Shown in pieces: positions 6,811 to 12,816 of a stretch of 30,441 nt of DNA (its first letter is position 1; the number at the start of each line of letters is the position of its first letter). The notes under the pieces are model-generated. The model worked only from the letters and a program-made list of their open reading frames with translations, was not told where the DNA came from and ran no database searches. The position numbers and the translations under genes were made by a program. Source of the DNA: a virus; IMG/VR virus record IMGVR_UViG_3300042301_001872, positions 1-30,441 of that record. One strand, given 5' to 3'.

Positions 6811-7048
6811 CCACCATCATGCGCAGGTACTCCTGCTTCACGATCTCCAACAGGGCGAGGTTGTCTGGCACGTAACCGTCCGTCGATCCGATGAACAAGC
6901 CACCATCCTTCTTCCAGCCGAGCAGCATCACGCTTTCGAAAGTCTCTGCATCCTCGAGCGCCGCACTCAGCACCCGCTCTGGCGGGATTGTTCCGTAGGT
7001 GATGTCGGGATCCGCATTCGGGAAACGGATTACATTGTCTTCGCTCAT
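6797..7048 (-). CDS. small phage protein of unknown function
   Basis: The 83-residue protein starts MSEDNVIRFPN and contains IPPERVLSAALEDAETFESV, followed by a beta-rich segment (VMLLGWKKDGGLFIGSTDG) and a C-terminal helix. This layout recurs in short phage proteins of unknown function. Its start overlaps the primase-helicase stop by 4 nt (7045-7048, ATGA), which suggests coupled translation with the primase-helicase. Confidence 0.7.
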   Translation of the reverse strand: MSEDNVIRFPNADPDITYGTIPPERVLSAALEDAETFESVMLLGWKKDGGLFIGSTDGYVPDNLALLEIVKQEYLRMMVGDYD

Positions 7049-8874
7049 ATAAAGTCCTCTTCCTGCTCATAAACATCGACCGGCTTGGAGAAGTTCACAT
7101 ACTTTCGTGGCTGATCTCCGCGCTTGCCGATGAACTGCATTGCCATGCCGCCCCAGTAGGTGCCGACAAATCCTTCCCACTCACCATTGCGCTGCTTGCT
7201 GCATGTGAGGCGCGAGTCGGGCGTGCCGAGAAGCTCATCCGGAACGTCGTCATACTCGTTCAGCTCCGCTATCTGGCGTTCCTTTTTCTTGTTGCGCCAG
7301 ATCGTGAGGACGCTGTCCGCCAAGTCGGTAATAGAGCCAGAGCCCTTCACATCCATCTTGCCGGTGGGCATCTCCTCGCTCTCGCCCTTGCGCGAGTGCG
7401 TGACCAAGAAGACTGTGGTTCCAGTCGTGTTCTTGAAGTCGCATAGTTCCTCCATGAAGCGCTTCTGGGCGCTGTAGTCATCGTCGTCGATACCACATTT
7501 GGACATGTTGTCGATGAAGAAAACATCGATACCGTATTTTTTACGTGCATAGCTGAACACGTCGAGCATCCGCGTTGTCTTCGCTGTGCCGACAAGATCA
7601 AACAGCCAAAGCTTCTGCGCATACCAGTCGATGCAGGCGTTGGCATATGCCTGCGTCGGATCCCCAGTCGCTATGCCTGCGGTCTGTCGCGTCAGCCTCG
7701 TGAGCAGTCGGCGTGCTGGCATCTCCATCGATGCGATGCACACGCGCTTGCCCTGCAGCATCGCGTCAAGTGCGAACTGTCCTGCAAGCTGTGACTTGCC
7801 GTGGCCGTTGATCCCGTTGAGGATCACGAGCTCTGCGTCGCGGAACCGGAGCTTGCCCTCGAGGCCGACGATCAGTGGCTCGAAGCCGCGCTGATCCTTC
7901 TCATCGCTGAACAGTTCGCGGAGGATGTCCTCGCGATACTCAGTGGCACAGCGTAGTTCCTGCGGGTCGTACCCCGCCGCCATCGTCCGAATGCTGGTGA
8001 TGTCGACACCGGCAAGCAGGCACTCGTTCAGATCCTTGTGTGGCAGCGGAGCTCGGAGGCAGCGGTGTATGCCCAGCCGCTCTGCAATCTCTCGTGCAGC
8101 GAGCTCGCCCTCTTCGTCCATGTCGAGCGCAAGGATGATCGTGTCGAACCGCTCGAGGTTGTCGAACTCGTTCTCGATCCACTGTTGCTTCGCACCCTTG
8201 CCGCCACCGAAGGGAACCGACAGCGCCGACACACCCATCTGGTATGCCGCCATCGCGTCGAACTCACCCTCGGTGATCCATATCTCTCGAGCGTTGTGAT
8301 CGACCGCCTGCCAGCCGAAGAGACATGGCATCTGCCCAGCCGACGTCGGCCCCTGCTTCTTCTTGTCCTTGGTGTCGCGGAACTTGATCATCCGCGCTTC
8401 ACCGTTGGGATCGATGAACGGGAACAGGATGCGGGATCCTTCCGCCGCAATGCGGAACGCCAACATCGTCTCTTCGTTCAAGCCGCGAGACGTCAAATAG
8501 TCTTTGACGCTTGTCCCCTCGACCTTGCGCGCACCCTCTGGCTTGACTGGTGGCTGGTATTCCTTCTTCGTCGTGACGAATGCAGGCCTCTCGACACCAA
8601 GCCACGAACGAATGTCGTCCATCGCCTCGATCAAGCTGCTGCGTTTCACAGCGCGCCACAGATCGACAAGGTCGCCGCCACTGTCACCAGTTGAGAAGTC
8701 GCTCCACACGCCAGCCTTCGGGCCGCTCATGTGAATGCGCAGGGACTGACCCTTCTCGCCGTCAAGTCCGCCGACGCAATACTCAGCGCCGTTGACCACA
8801 CCCGCTGGTAGCAGGTGGCGCAGGGTCGGGAGCATGTTGCTGTTCAGCCTCTCCGATAGCTCACGTAAATCCAT
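7045..8874 (-). CDS. bifunctional primase-helicase (T7 gp4/Twinkle-like)
   Basis: The 609-residue protein combines primer synthesis and fork unwinding. Residues 30-75 resemble the fold of the CHC2 zinc-binding module (LRIHMS, GVWSDFSTGDSGGDLVDLW), but the expected zinc-binding cysteines are missing. The TOPRIM domain has E202 and E204 (WITEGEFDA) and the DxD motif D251/D253 (ALDMDEEGE). A RecA/DnaB-type helicase domain follows: Walker A GINGHGKS (354-361), a Walker B ending in D455 (VFFIDN), H493 (VTHSRKGE) and GSGSITDLAD (511-520), a block typical of hexameric helicases. Its ATG at 8874 directly follows the stop of the initiator gene, so the two are cotranslated. Whether it still makes primers without the zinc site is open. 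Confidence 0.92.
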   Translation of the reverse strand: MDLRELSERLNSNMLPTLRHLLPAGVVNGAEYCVGGLDGEKGQSLRIHMSGPKAGVWSDFSTGDSGGDLVDLWRAVKRSSLIEAMDDIRSWLGVERPAFVTTKKEYQPPVKPEGARKVEGTSVKDYLTSRGLNEETMLAFRIAAEGSRILFPFIDPNGEARMIKFRDTKDKKKQGPTSAGQMPCLFGWQAVDHNAREIWITEGEFDAMAAYQMGVSALSVPFGGGKGAKQQWIENEFDNLERFDTIILALDMDEEGELAAREIAERLGIHRCLRAPLPHKDLNECLLAGVDITSIRTMAAGYDPQELRCATEYREDILRELFSDEKDQRGFEPLIVGLEGKLRFRDAELVILNGINGHGKSQLAGQFALDAMLQGKRVCIASMEMPARRLLTRLTRQTAGIATGDPTQAYANACIDWYAQKLWLFDLVGTAKTTRMLDVFSYARKKYGIDVFFIDNMSKCGIDDDDYSAQKRFMEELCDFKNTTGTTVFLVTHSRKGESEEMPTGKMDVKGSGSITDLADSVLTIWRNKKKERQIAELNEYDDVPDELLGTPDSRLTCSKQRNGEWEGFVGTYWGGMAMQFIGKRGDQPRKYVNFSKPVDVYEQEEDFI

Positions 8875-9750
8875 TTAGTGCCTCCATTCACTCTTGCCGT
8901 TGAGGGCTTCGTTCAGCGCCTCCACCTGCAGCTTCAACGCCTTGAACTTTTCGTACTTCTCTTGGTTCGACTTGTCCTGCAGCCAGCGGTCGTGTGCCAT
9001 GTCCTTGTCGTAGGTCAGGTCAACAAGCTTTGCTCGCGCCTGCTGGAAGGACAGGCCAGCCATCGGGTTCGATGCTGCGTTGGCCTTGCCCTTGGGTATG
9101 AACATTCCTTGCCAGCCGCCGTTGATGTTGTGATCGATGATCTGTCGAACGGTCCAGCCAGCATCAACGCCTTCACGCAGAACCTTGATCGCCAGCTTCC
9201 GCGACTGATCCGTCAGCGGCTTCTTGATCTGTCTGCGCTGTTCCTCCCAATCGGACCACGCATCTGCATCAATCCAATCAGGGAGGATGAAGGCGTCAGC
9301 CTTCTTACTCTTCCCTTTATTCTCTTCTTTCTCTTCATTCCCTTTATTGTTCTGTGTCGCGGTGGTGTCGCGGTCCTGTCGCGCTGCTGTCGCGGTCCTG
9401 TCGCTCTGCCCTTTAGGATCGAGCTGGAAGGCGTTGTAATTGTTGATGGAAATGATGGTCACGCCTGTCGCGCTATCTATGCGGATCATGTCGCGGTCAA
9501 CGAGGCGCGTGAGAAAGCGATTGGCCCAGTCTTTACTGCGTTCCAGATGCGTTGCCATGTCCCGCACTGACATCGCGAGTTGTCCTCGCTGCAGTTTTAT
9601 AGAGCGCTCTTTGTAGCGCACATCGACCTCTCTCCAAGAGGCACGCAGCACCATCCACGCAAACGCCATTGCCTCTGCATCAGTGCGAAAGACAGAGTGA
9701 TCCAACATGCGACGGTAAATTAGGACGTACCCGCCCAACTCATTCGACAT
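8875..9750 (-). CDS. phage replication initiator / replisome organiser (lambda O-like layout)
   Basis: From ATG 9750 the protein is 291 residues; GGAGG lies 6 nt upstream, so I prefer it to the longer start at 9852, which would run into the control region. Residues 1-110 form a winged-helix DNA-binding domain (YRRMLDHSVF, LQRGQLAMSVRDMATHL, WANRFLTRLVDR). A low-complexity linker follows (about 115-155: Asp/Arg/Thr/Ala, then Glu/Lys/Asn). The C-terminal part (160-291) has WSDWEEQRRQIKKPLT and GGWQGMFIP, as in phage proteins that recruit a helicase. It would bind the origin and load the primase-helicase encoded next. The linker is written in five 11-bp DNA repeats (9355-9409) plus a purine-rich coding strand, suggesting the origin lies in the gene, as in lambda O. 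Confidence 0.8.
   Translation of the reverse strand: MSNELGGYVLIYRRMLDHSVFRTDAEAMAFAWMVLRASWREVDVRYKERSIKLQRGQLAMSVRDMATHLERSKDWANRFLTRLVDRDMIRIDSATGVTIISINNYNAFQLDPKGQSDRTATAARQDRDTTATQNNKGNEEKEENKGKSKKADAFILPDWIDADAWSDWEEQRRQIKKPLTDQSRKLAIKVLREGVDAGWTVRQIIDHNINGGWQGMFIPKGKANAASNPMAGLSFQQARAKLVDLTYDKDMAHDRWLQDKSNQEKYEKFKALKLQVEALNEALNGKSEWRH
9301..9409 (-). other. candidate replication origin inside the initiator gene
   Basis: The five 11-bp repeats (9355-9409) lie beside a tract of about 50 bp (9302-9352) that is almost all pyrimidine on the + strand and A-rich purine on the coding strand. The lambda origin has the same plan: iterons in the middle of gene O followed by an A/T-rich, strand-asymmetric unwinding region. 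The gene also encodes an initiator-like protein and is followed by the helicase gene. Origin function is an inference from this layout. Confidence 0.65.
9355..9409 (-). repeat. five tandem 11-bp iteron-like repeats
   Basis: Five consecutive 11-bp units start at 9355, 9366, 9377, 9388 and 9399. On the + strand each begins TGTCGC and the second and fourth are identical (TGTCGCGGTCC). On the coding strand the shared core is GCGACA at the end of each unit. Eleven is not a multiple of three, so the repeat is conserved as DNA and not as a protein repeat. The spacing puts each core about one helical turn from the next, as expected for a row of protein-binding sites. Confidence 0.85.
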
Positions 9751-9787
9751 TTCAACCTCCAATTTCTGCGGCCCTTCACCGCGCTTT

Positions 9788-9886
9788 TGTTCGCTTAAAA
9801 AATGTGACGGCAGGGCCAATGCGAAATTTGGAGGTTTCGCACAAGCGAACATTGGCCGGTTCCCGTCGCGATACGGTAGCCGTCAC
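9788..9886. repeat. cluster of nested inverted repeats
   Basis: Perfect inverted pairs in 99 bp: GTTCGCTT 9788-9795 with AAGCGAAC 9842-9849; TGTGACGGC 9802-9810 with GCCGTCACA 9878-9886; GGCCAATG 9813-9820 with CATTGGCC 9849-9856; TGCGAAA 9819-9825 with TTTCGCA 9834-9840; TTCGC 9835-9839 with GCGAA 9844-9848. Several share bases, so alternative cruciforms or RNA folds are possible. They may be operators or part of the leader of the leftward operon. Confidence 0.7.
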
Positions 9887-10020
9887 ACACTGCACATATT
9901 TCGCTCGAGCAACTCGTGCAAGAGGAAATGTGATGGCGTTCTACCTCCGCCCGTTCGATTTTTTCTACTCGGCTTTTTATGTGTGATGCAGAGATGTCAC
10001 AGCTCGATTCTTTTTCCACA

Positions 10021-10032
10021 TGTTTCGAAACA
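10021..10032. promoter_or_regulatory. perfect palindrome, candidate operator
   Basis: TGTTTCGAAACA is a perfect 12-bp palindrome that ends 6 bp before the -35 element of the candidate Sak-operon promoter. Its position fits a repressor or activator site. No regulator of this class is identified in the window apart from the ribbon-helix-helix protein. Confidence 0.4.
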
Positions 10033-10038
10033 CAGGAA

Positions 10039-10066
10039 TTGACGTGCCAGATCTAGGCTCTATGTT
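10039..10066 (+). promoter_or_regulatory. candidate sigma-70-type promoter for the recombination operon
   Basis: TTGACG (10039-10044) and TATGTT (10061-10066) are separated by 16 bp and lie 36 bp upstream of the Sak start codon at 10103. The match to the -35 consensus is good and to the -10 moderate. Confidence 0.45.
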
Positions 10067-10102
10067 GTGCGTCGACACGATGACTCGTGATCGGAGAAAG
10101 GA

Positions 10103-10792
10103 ATGGAAATGGAAACGCACATCGCTGGCATCCCGCTCAGCAAGTTGGTCGACGAAGCAGCCAAGCCTCGCGCAAGTGAAATCTGGAACAACCTGTCGTT
10201 TGTCAACGTCAACGACGACCTCGACAAAAAGAACGGGTACTCGTACCTGAGCTGGTCGCCTGCATGGGCGACGTTGATGGAGCACTACCCGACCTCGAAC
10301 TTCTATTTCGAGAATCAGCGTGGTGAGAACGGCGAGATCAACAACGAAGGTCTGATCCGCTTTCCTGATGGCACCGCCGAAGTTCGCTGCGTCCTGACCG
10401 TCGACGGCGTGACGCGCACGATGTGGTTGCCGGTGATGGATCACAGGAACAACGCCATCAAGAACCCGAATGCTCGCGACATCAACGACGCGAAGATGCG
10501 CTGCCTCGTGAAGGCAATGTCGCTGTTTGGTCTGGGCCTTTACATCTACGCTGGCGAAGATCTGCCAGACGCTGCCAAGGCAAAGCCTACGCCGAAGACT
10601 GCCGCGCCTACCGATACCGCAGAGAAGGATGCGCTGATCGCCACCATCAATGCTGCGACGAACGTCGACGAGCTGAAGGCTGCATTCAGCAAGGCCAGCA
10701 AGTACGCACGCAACCGGAACGACGAGGCACTTCTCAAGGAAGTGACGGAGCTCAAGGACAAGCGCAAAGACGTGCTGATCAACAACTATTAA
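10103..10792 (+). CDS. Sak-type single-strand annealing protein
   Basis: The 229-residue protein matches the Sak (DUF1071) family of phage single-strand annealing proteins, which anneal complementary strands in recombination. The conserved core covers about residues 28-155: FVNVNDDLDKKNGYSYLSWS, an HYP...FYFENQR strand pair, TMWLPVMDHRNNAI, DINDAKMRCLVKAMSLFGLG and LYIYAGEDLP. An Ala/Pro/Thr linker and a helical tail follow (about 160-229). GGAG sits 6 nt before the ATG at 10103; a second in-frame ATG at 10109 is possible. It is the first gene of the rightward operon and is followed after 10 nt by a YqaJ exonuclease, the usual partner that makes the single strands it anneals. Confidence 0.88.
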   Translation: MEMETHIAGIPLSKLVDEAAKPRASEIWNNLSFVNVNDDLDKKNGYSYLSWSPAWATLMEHYPTSNFYFENQRGENGEINNEGLIRFPDGTAEVRCVLTVDGVTRTMWLPVMDHRNNAIKNPNARDINDAKMRCLVKAMSLFGLGLYIYAGEDLPDAAKAKPTPKTAAPTDTAEKDALIATINAATNVDELKAAFSKASKYARNRNDEALLKEVTELKDKRKDVLINNY

Positions 10793-10802
10793 GGATCAGA
10801 GC

Positions 10803-11705
10803 ATGGAACAGAAATCAGAAGAGTGGTTCAAGGCTCGGGTCGGCGTCGTAACCGGAAGCCGTGTCGGCGCAATCCTCGGGTGCAATCCCTACCAGAAGGA
10901 AGAGGATGTAATGCGTGACATGGTCCGCGAATATTTCGGCGCGGACAGAGAGTTCACTGGCAACGTCGCCACCAACCACGGTGAGCGGATGGAGCCTGTG
11001 GCTCTGGAGTTCTACGAGTACAAGACTGGGGTGTCAGTCGCTCCGACCGGCTTCGTCAAGCACGACGACCACGACTGGATCGGCGCTTCACCGGATGGAC
11101 TGATTGGTCTTGATGGTGGCCTTGAAATCAAGTGTCCGTACTGGGCCAAGGCTCCCTACTCGGTGCTCGAGAAGCCGAGCTATTACGCCCAGTGCCAGCT
11201 CGTGATGGAGGTGTGCGACCTGCAGTGGATGGACTTCCTCTGCTACATCGACGAGGACAACTACCTGCTCGAGCGGGTCGACAGGGACGAGATCTGGTTC
11301 GACCGGCACTTCGCAAAACTTGAAGAGTTTCACAAAAAATACATCGAGGTGATCTCGTGTGAAACCAAAGCCAAGCCTTACTTGGAATCGGGCTTCGCTG
11401 TCATCTCTGATGAACGGGCGGAGCGGATGTCTGATCTGTTCCTGCAGATCCGTGAGGCGGAGGCGGAGATAGCTCCGCTGAAGGACGAGTTCGACGCCCT
11501 GAAAAAAGAACTTGGTGCCGAGTTTGGGTCATTCCAAACCGAGCGCATCAAAGTCACAAAGGCCGAGAAGAAAGGGGCGGTGGACCACACCGCTATTTAT
11601 AAAACCGTAGACGTCGACGGCCTGCTTGCCTCGAAGGGCAAGAGTATGGAGGACTTCCGAAAAGAAGCCGTCATCAGCTACACAGTAAAGAGTATTGAGA
11701 ACTGA
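10803..11705 (+). CDS. YqaJ-family (lambda exonuclease-like) recombination exonuclease
   Basis: The 300-residue protein has the YqaJ/lambda-exonuclease core in residues 1-190: SEEWFKARVGVVTGSRVGAI (5-24), HGERMEPVALEFYE (59-72), the metal-binding D98 (GASPDGLIG), E108-x-K110 (GLEIKCP) and YYAQCQLVMEV (127-137). It should degrade one strand of a DNA duplex from the end so that the Sak protein can anneal it. The C-terminal 100 residues are a charged coiled coil with a basic end (about 205-300), longer than the minimal family and possibly a protein-binding arm. AAGGA lies 8 nt before the ATG. Confidence 0.9.
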   Translation: MEQKSEEWFKARVGVVTGSRVGAILGCNPYQKEEDVMRDMVREYFGADREFTGNVATNHGERMEPVALEFYEYKTGVSVAPTGFVKHDDHDWIGASPDGLIGLDGGLEIKCPYWAKAPYSVLEKPSYYAQCQLVMEVCDLQWMDFLCYIDEDNYLLERVDRDEIWFDRHFAKLEEFHKKYIEVISCETKAKPYLESGFAVISDERAERMSDLFLQIREAEAEIAPLKDEFDALKKELGAEFGSFQTERIKVTKAEKKGAVDHTAIYKTVDVDGLLASKGKSMEDFRKEAVISYTVKSIEN

Positions 11706-11706
11706 C

Positions 11707-11889
11707 ATGGGACGACCCAGAAAAGACAGCCAGAACCGACTGGTTCAAACGACCATCGACGACCCGACCTACCGCGCACTGTGCGAGATGTCGATCAAGG
11801 AAGACCGGCCTATCGCAAGCGTCGTGCGGCAGGCAATCAATCTCTACATTGCGCATCTCGAGCGGATCCGCAAAGTCGAACTTATCTAG
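11707..11889 (+). CDS. ribbon-helix-helix (Arc/MetJ-type) DNA-binding protein
   Basis: The 60-residue protein has a basic arm (MGRPRKDSQNRL), a short beta strand (VQTTID), and two helices separated by a turn (PTYRALCEMSIKEDRPIASV; VRQAINLYIAHL), the ribbon-helix-helix layout of Arc-type regulators. Such proteins bind DNA as dimers or tetramers on short palindromes and usually repress. I start it at ATG 11707 instead of the in-frame TTG at 11695, which lies inside the exonuclease gene. It may regulate its own operon or the divergent region, for example the palindrome at 10021-10032; that is inference. Confidence 0.8.
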   Translation: MGRPRKDSQNRLVQTTIDDPTYRALCEMSIKEDRPIASVVRQAINLYIAHLERIRKVELI

Positions 11890-11901
11890 AAAGGCACAAG
11901 G

Positions 11902-12213
11902 ATGGCTTACGAACAAAAACCAAATACCTTCTCACTCTTCCGCGACACCGAGGACCGGATCGCAGAGCGCAAGAAGTTCTACGCCGACAAGGGCTGGGAT
12001 ACAGATGGCGTTCCGATCTACAGCGGGAAAATGACGCTCGAGGGCGGCGAAGAGCTGAACATCGAAGCACGCATCATCGAAGGCCAGAAGGGCAAGTTCT
12101 TTGCTGGTCGCGTGTGGAAGAAGAAGCTGGTGACTGAACCCCAGTCAAACGGCTACTCGCGTCCGGCAGCAGCTCCTGTTGCTGACGATCTCGACGACGA
12201 CGTGCCGTTCTGA
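11902..12213 (+). CDS. SSB-like protein with the acidic C-terminal tip
   Basis: The 103-residue protein ends in DLDDDVPF, the acidic tip typical of bacterial single-stranded DNA-binding proteins, which docks partner proteins. The body (about residues 8-75) is charged, with strands such as VPIYSGKMTLEGGEELNIEARI and KGKFFAGRVWKKK that could form a small beta barrel. A flexible Ser/Ala/Pro linker leads to the tip, as in SSB. Sequence likeness to the OB-fold of cellular SSB is not evident to me. Its place directly after Sak, exonuclease and a regulator supports a ssDNA-binding role in the recombination set. Confidence 0.7.
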   Translation: MAYEQKPNTFSLFRDTEDRIAERKKFYADKGWDTDGVPIYSGKMTLEGGEELNIEARIIEGQKGKFFAGRVWKKKLVTEPQSNGYSRPAAAPVADDLDDDVPF

Positions 12214-12223
12214 GGCTGAACGG

Positions 12224-12243
12224 GGGGTGGCTGCGGTCACCCC
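12224..12243 (+). terminator. GC-rich hairpin after the SSB-like gene
   Basis: GGGGTG (12224-12229) and CACCCC (12238-12243) form a 6-bp stem with an 8-nt loop, 11 nt after the SSB-like stop. No T-run follows, so it may only attenuate transcription into the small genes and integrase downstream. Confidence 0.35.
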
Positions 12244-12264
12244 TCAATCACATGGACGAATCGA

Positions 12265-12402
12265 ATGACGCTCTTAATTGCTTGCCTGTTGATCTACGTC
12301 GGCGACCTGCACTACGGATGGTACGTGTTGGCAGCGTGGCTTTGGCTCGCCAAGAACTTCGTTAAATTCTGGGGTGCTTTTACAGATGTTGGTGATAGTT
12401 AG
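12265..12402 (+). CDS. 45-residue small membrane protein
   Basis: An ATG at 12265 opens a 45-codon frame ending in TAG at 12400-12402. The product is strongly hydrophobic and aromatic: MTLLIACLLIYVGDLHYG, then WYVLAAWLWLAKNFVKFW, with a short polar tail. One or two membrane spans are likely. Its 3' end overlaps the start of the next ORF by 17 nt, which suits a compact phage operon. The ribosome-binding site is weak (GGA about 8 nt upstream). Function unknown. Confidence 0.5.
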   Translation: MTLLIACLLIYVGDLHYGWYVLAAWLWLAKNFVKFWGAFTDVGDS

Positions 12403-12739
12403 AAACGAAGGATCGGTTGTCTATGGAGGCAGGAACCTGACCGCAGACTTCGAGCAGACCTTCGACCATGCACTGCGTGTGGACAGGATTGTCGAGACCG
12501 TTGGCGAGGAGTTTGTCGAGATCTCGATCAAGCATCGTGACGGGTATCTCGAGACTGTTCAGTTGGATCTCGAGTTCTCAGAGCATGAGATCGACGACGT
12601 GCTGACGGTGGCTCTGGTGGGCTTCGTGCGTTGGAAAGAAGGTGACCGTGGACGGCGCAAGCCAACGGTCAGGCTGGGGTTTGATGCCCCGCGTAGCTAC
12701 AAGCTGGTGCGGGATAACGCCATCAAGCGAACCGAATAA
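12386..12739 (+). CDS. phage protein of unknown function
   Basis: From ATG 12386 the product is 117 residues; a GTG at 12374 in the same frame would add four residues. It is acidic and beta-rich with a repeated alternating pattern (FVEISIKHRDGYLETVQLDLEF) and a basic C-terminus. I recognise no family. It overlaps the small membrane protein by 17 nt and ends 77 nt before the integrase start. Confidence 0.6.
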   Translation: MLVIVRNEGSVVYGGRNLTADFEQTFDHALRVDRIVETVGEEFVEISIKHRDGYLETVQLDLEFSEHEIDDVLTVALVGFVRWKEGDRGRRKPTVRLGFDAPRSYKLVRDNAIKRTE

Positions 12740-12784
12740 GTTAAATCATCTAGGTTGTGATCGGAATGGATTGTATGATGACGA

Positions 12785-12812
12785 CAGTGGGTGCCTCCGA
12801 CCATAAGGAGGC
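12785..12812 (+). promoter_or_regulatory. integrase leader: SD-masking hairpin within a sequence shared with attP
   Basis: GCCTCC (12793-12798) and GGAGGC (12807-12812) form a perfect 6-bp stem whose 3' arm is the integrase ribosome-binding site (GGAGG 12807-12811, ATG at 12817). When folded, it should limit translation. The 18 bp at 12785-12802 also occur in reverse orientation at 13769-13786 beside the attP core with a single mismatch. The site could let integrase, or an accessory protein that binds attP, regulate int expression; that link is inference. Confidence 0.6.
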
Positions 12813-12816
12813 TTGT

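Larger units (their letters stand above)
9751..10102. promoter_or_regulatory. divergent control region between the replication and recombination operons
   Basis: This 352-bp stretch separates the leftward replication operon from the rightward Sak operon and holds no convincing gene. It contains nested inverted repeats (9788-9886) and five copies of TGTGA[CT]G or close variants in both orientations: 9802, 9880-9886 (reverse), 9929, 9982 and 9995-10001 (reverse). It also has T-rich tracts (9958-9964, 9974-9979), a 12-bp palindrome (10021-10032) and a candidate rightward promoter (10039-10066). This is where early promoters and operators of a temperate phage would be expected. No leftward promoter could be picked out with confidence. 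Confidence 0.65.

Noticed and set aside
9355-9409. A CRISPR-like array
   Set aside because: The units are 11 bp in direct tandem without spacers and lie within a coding sequence; they fit iterons.
9982-10001. A CRP-binding site
   Set aside because: TGTGA and TCACA are present but separated by 10 bp, whereas the CRP site needs 6 bp. It is treated as part of a phage operator set.
9669-10019. ORFs in the divergent region on both strands (9669-9986 + and 9795-10019 -)
   Set aside because: They cover inverted repeats and promoter-like sequence, have no good ribosome-binding sites, and their products look random and Cys/Arg-rich.
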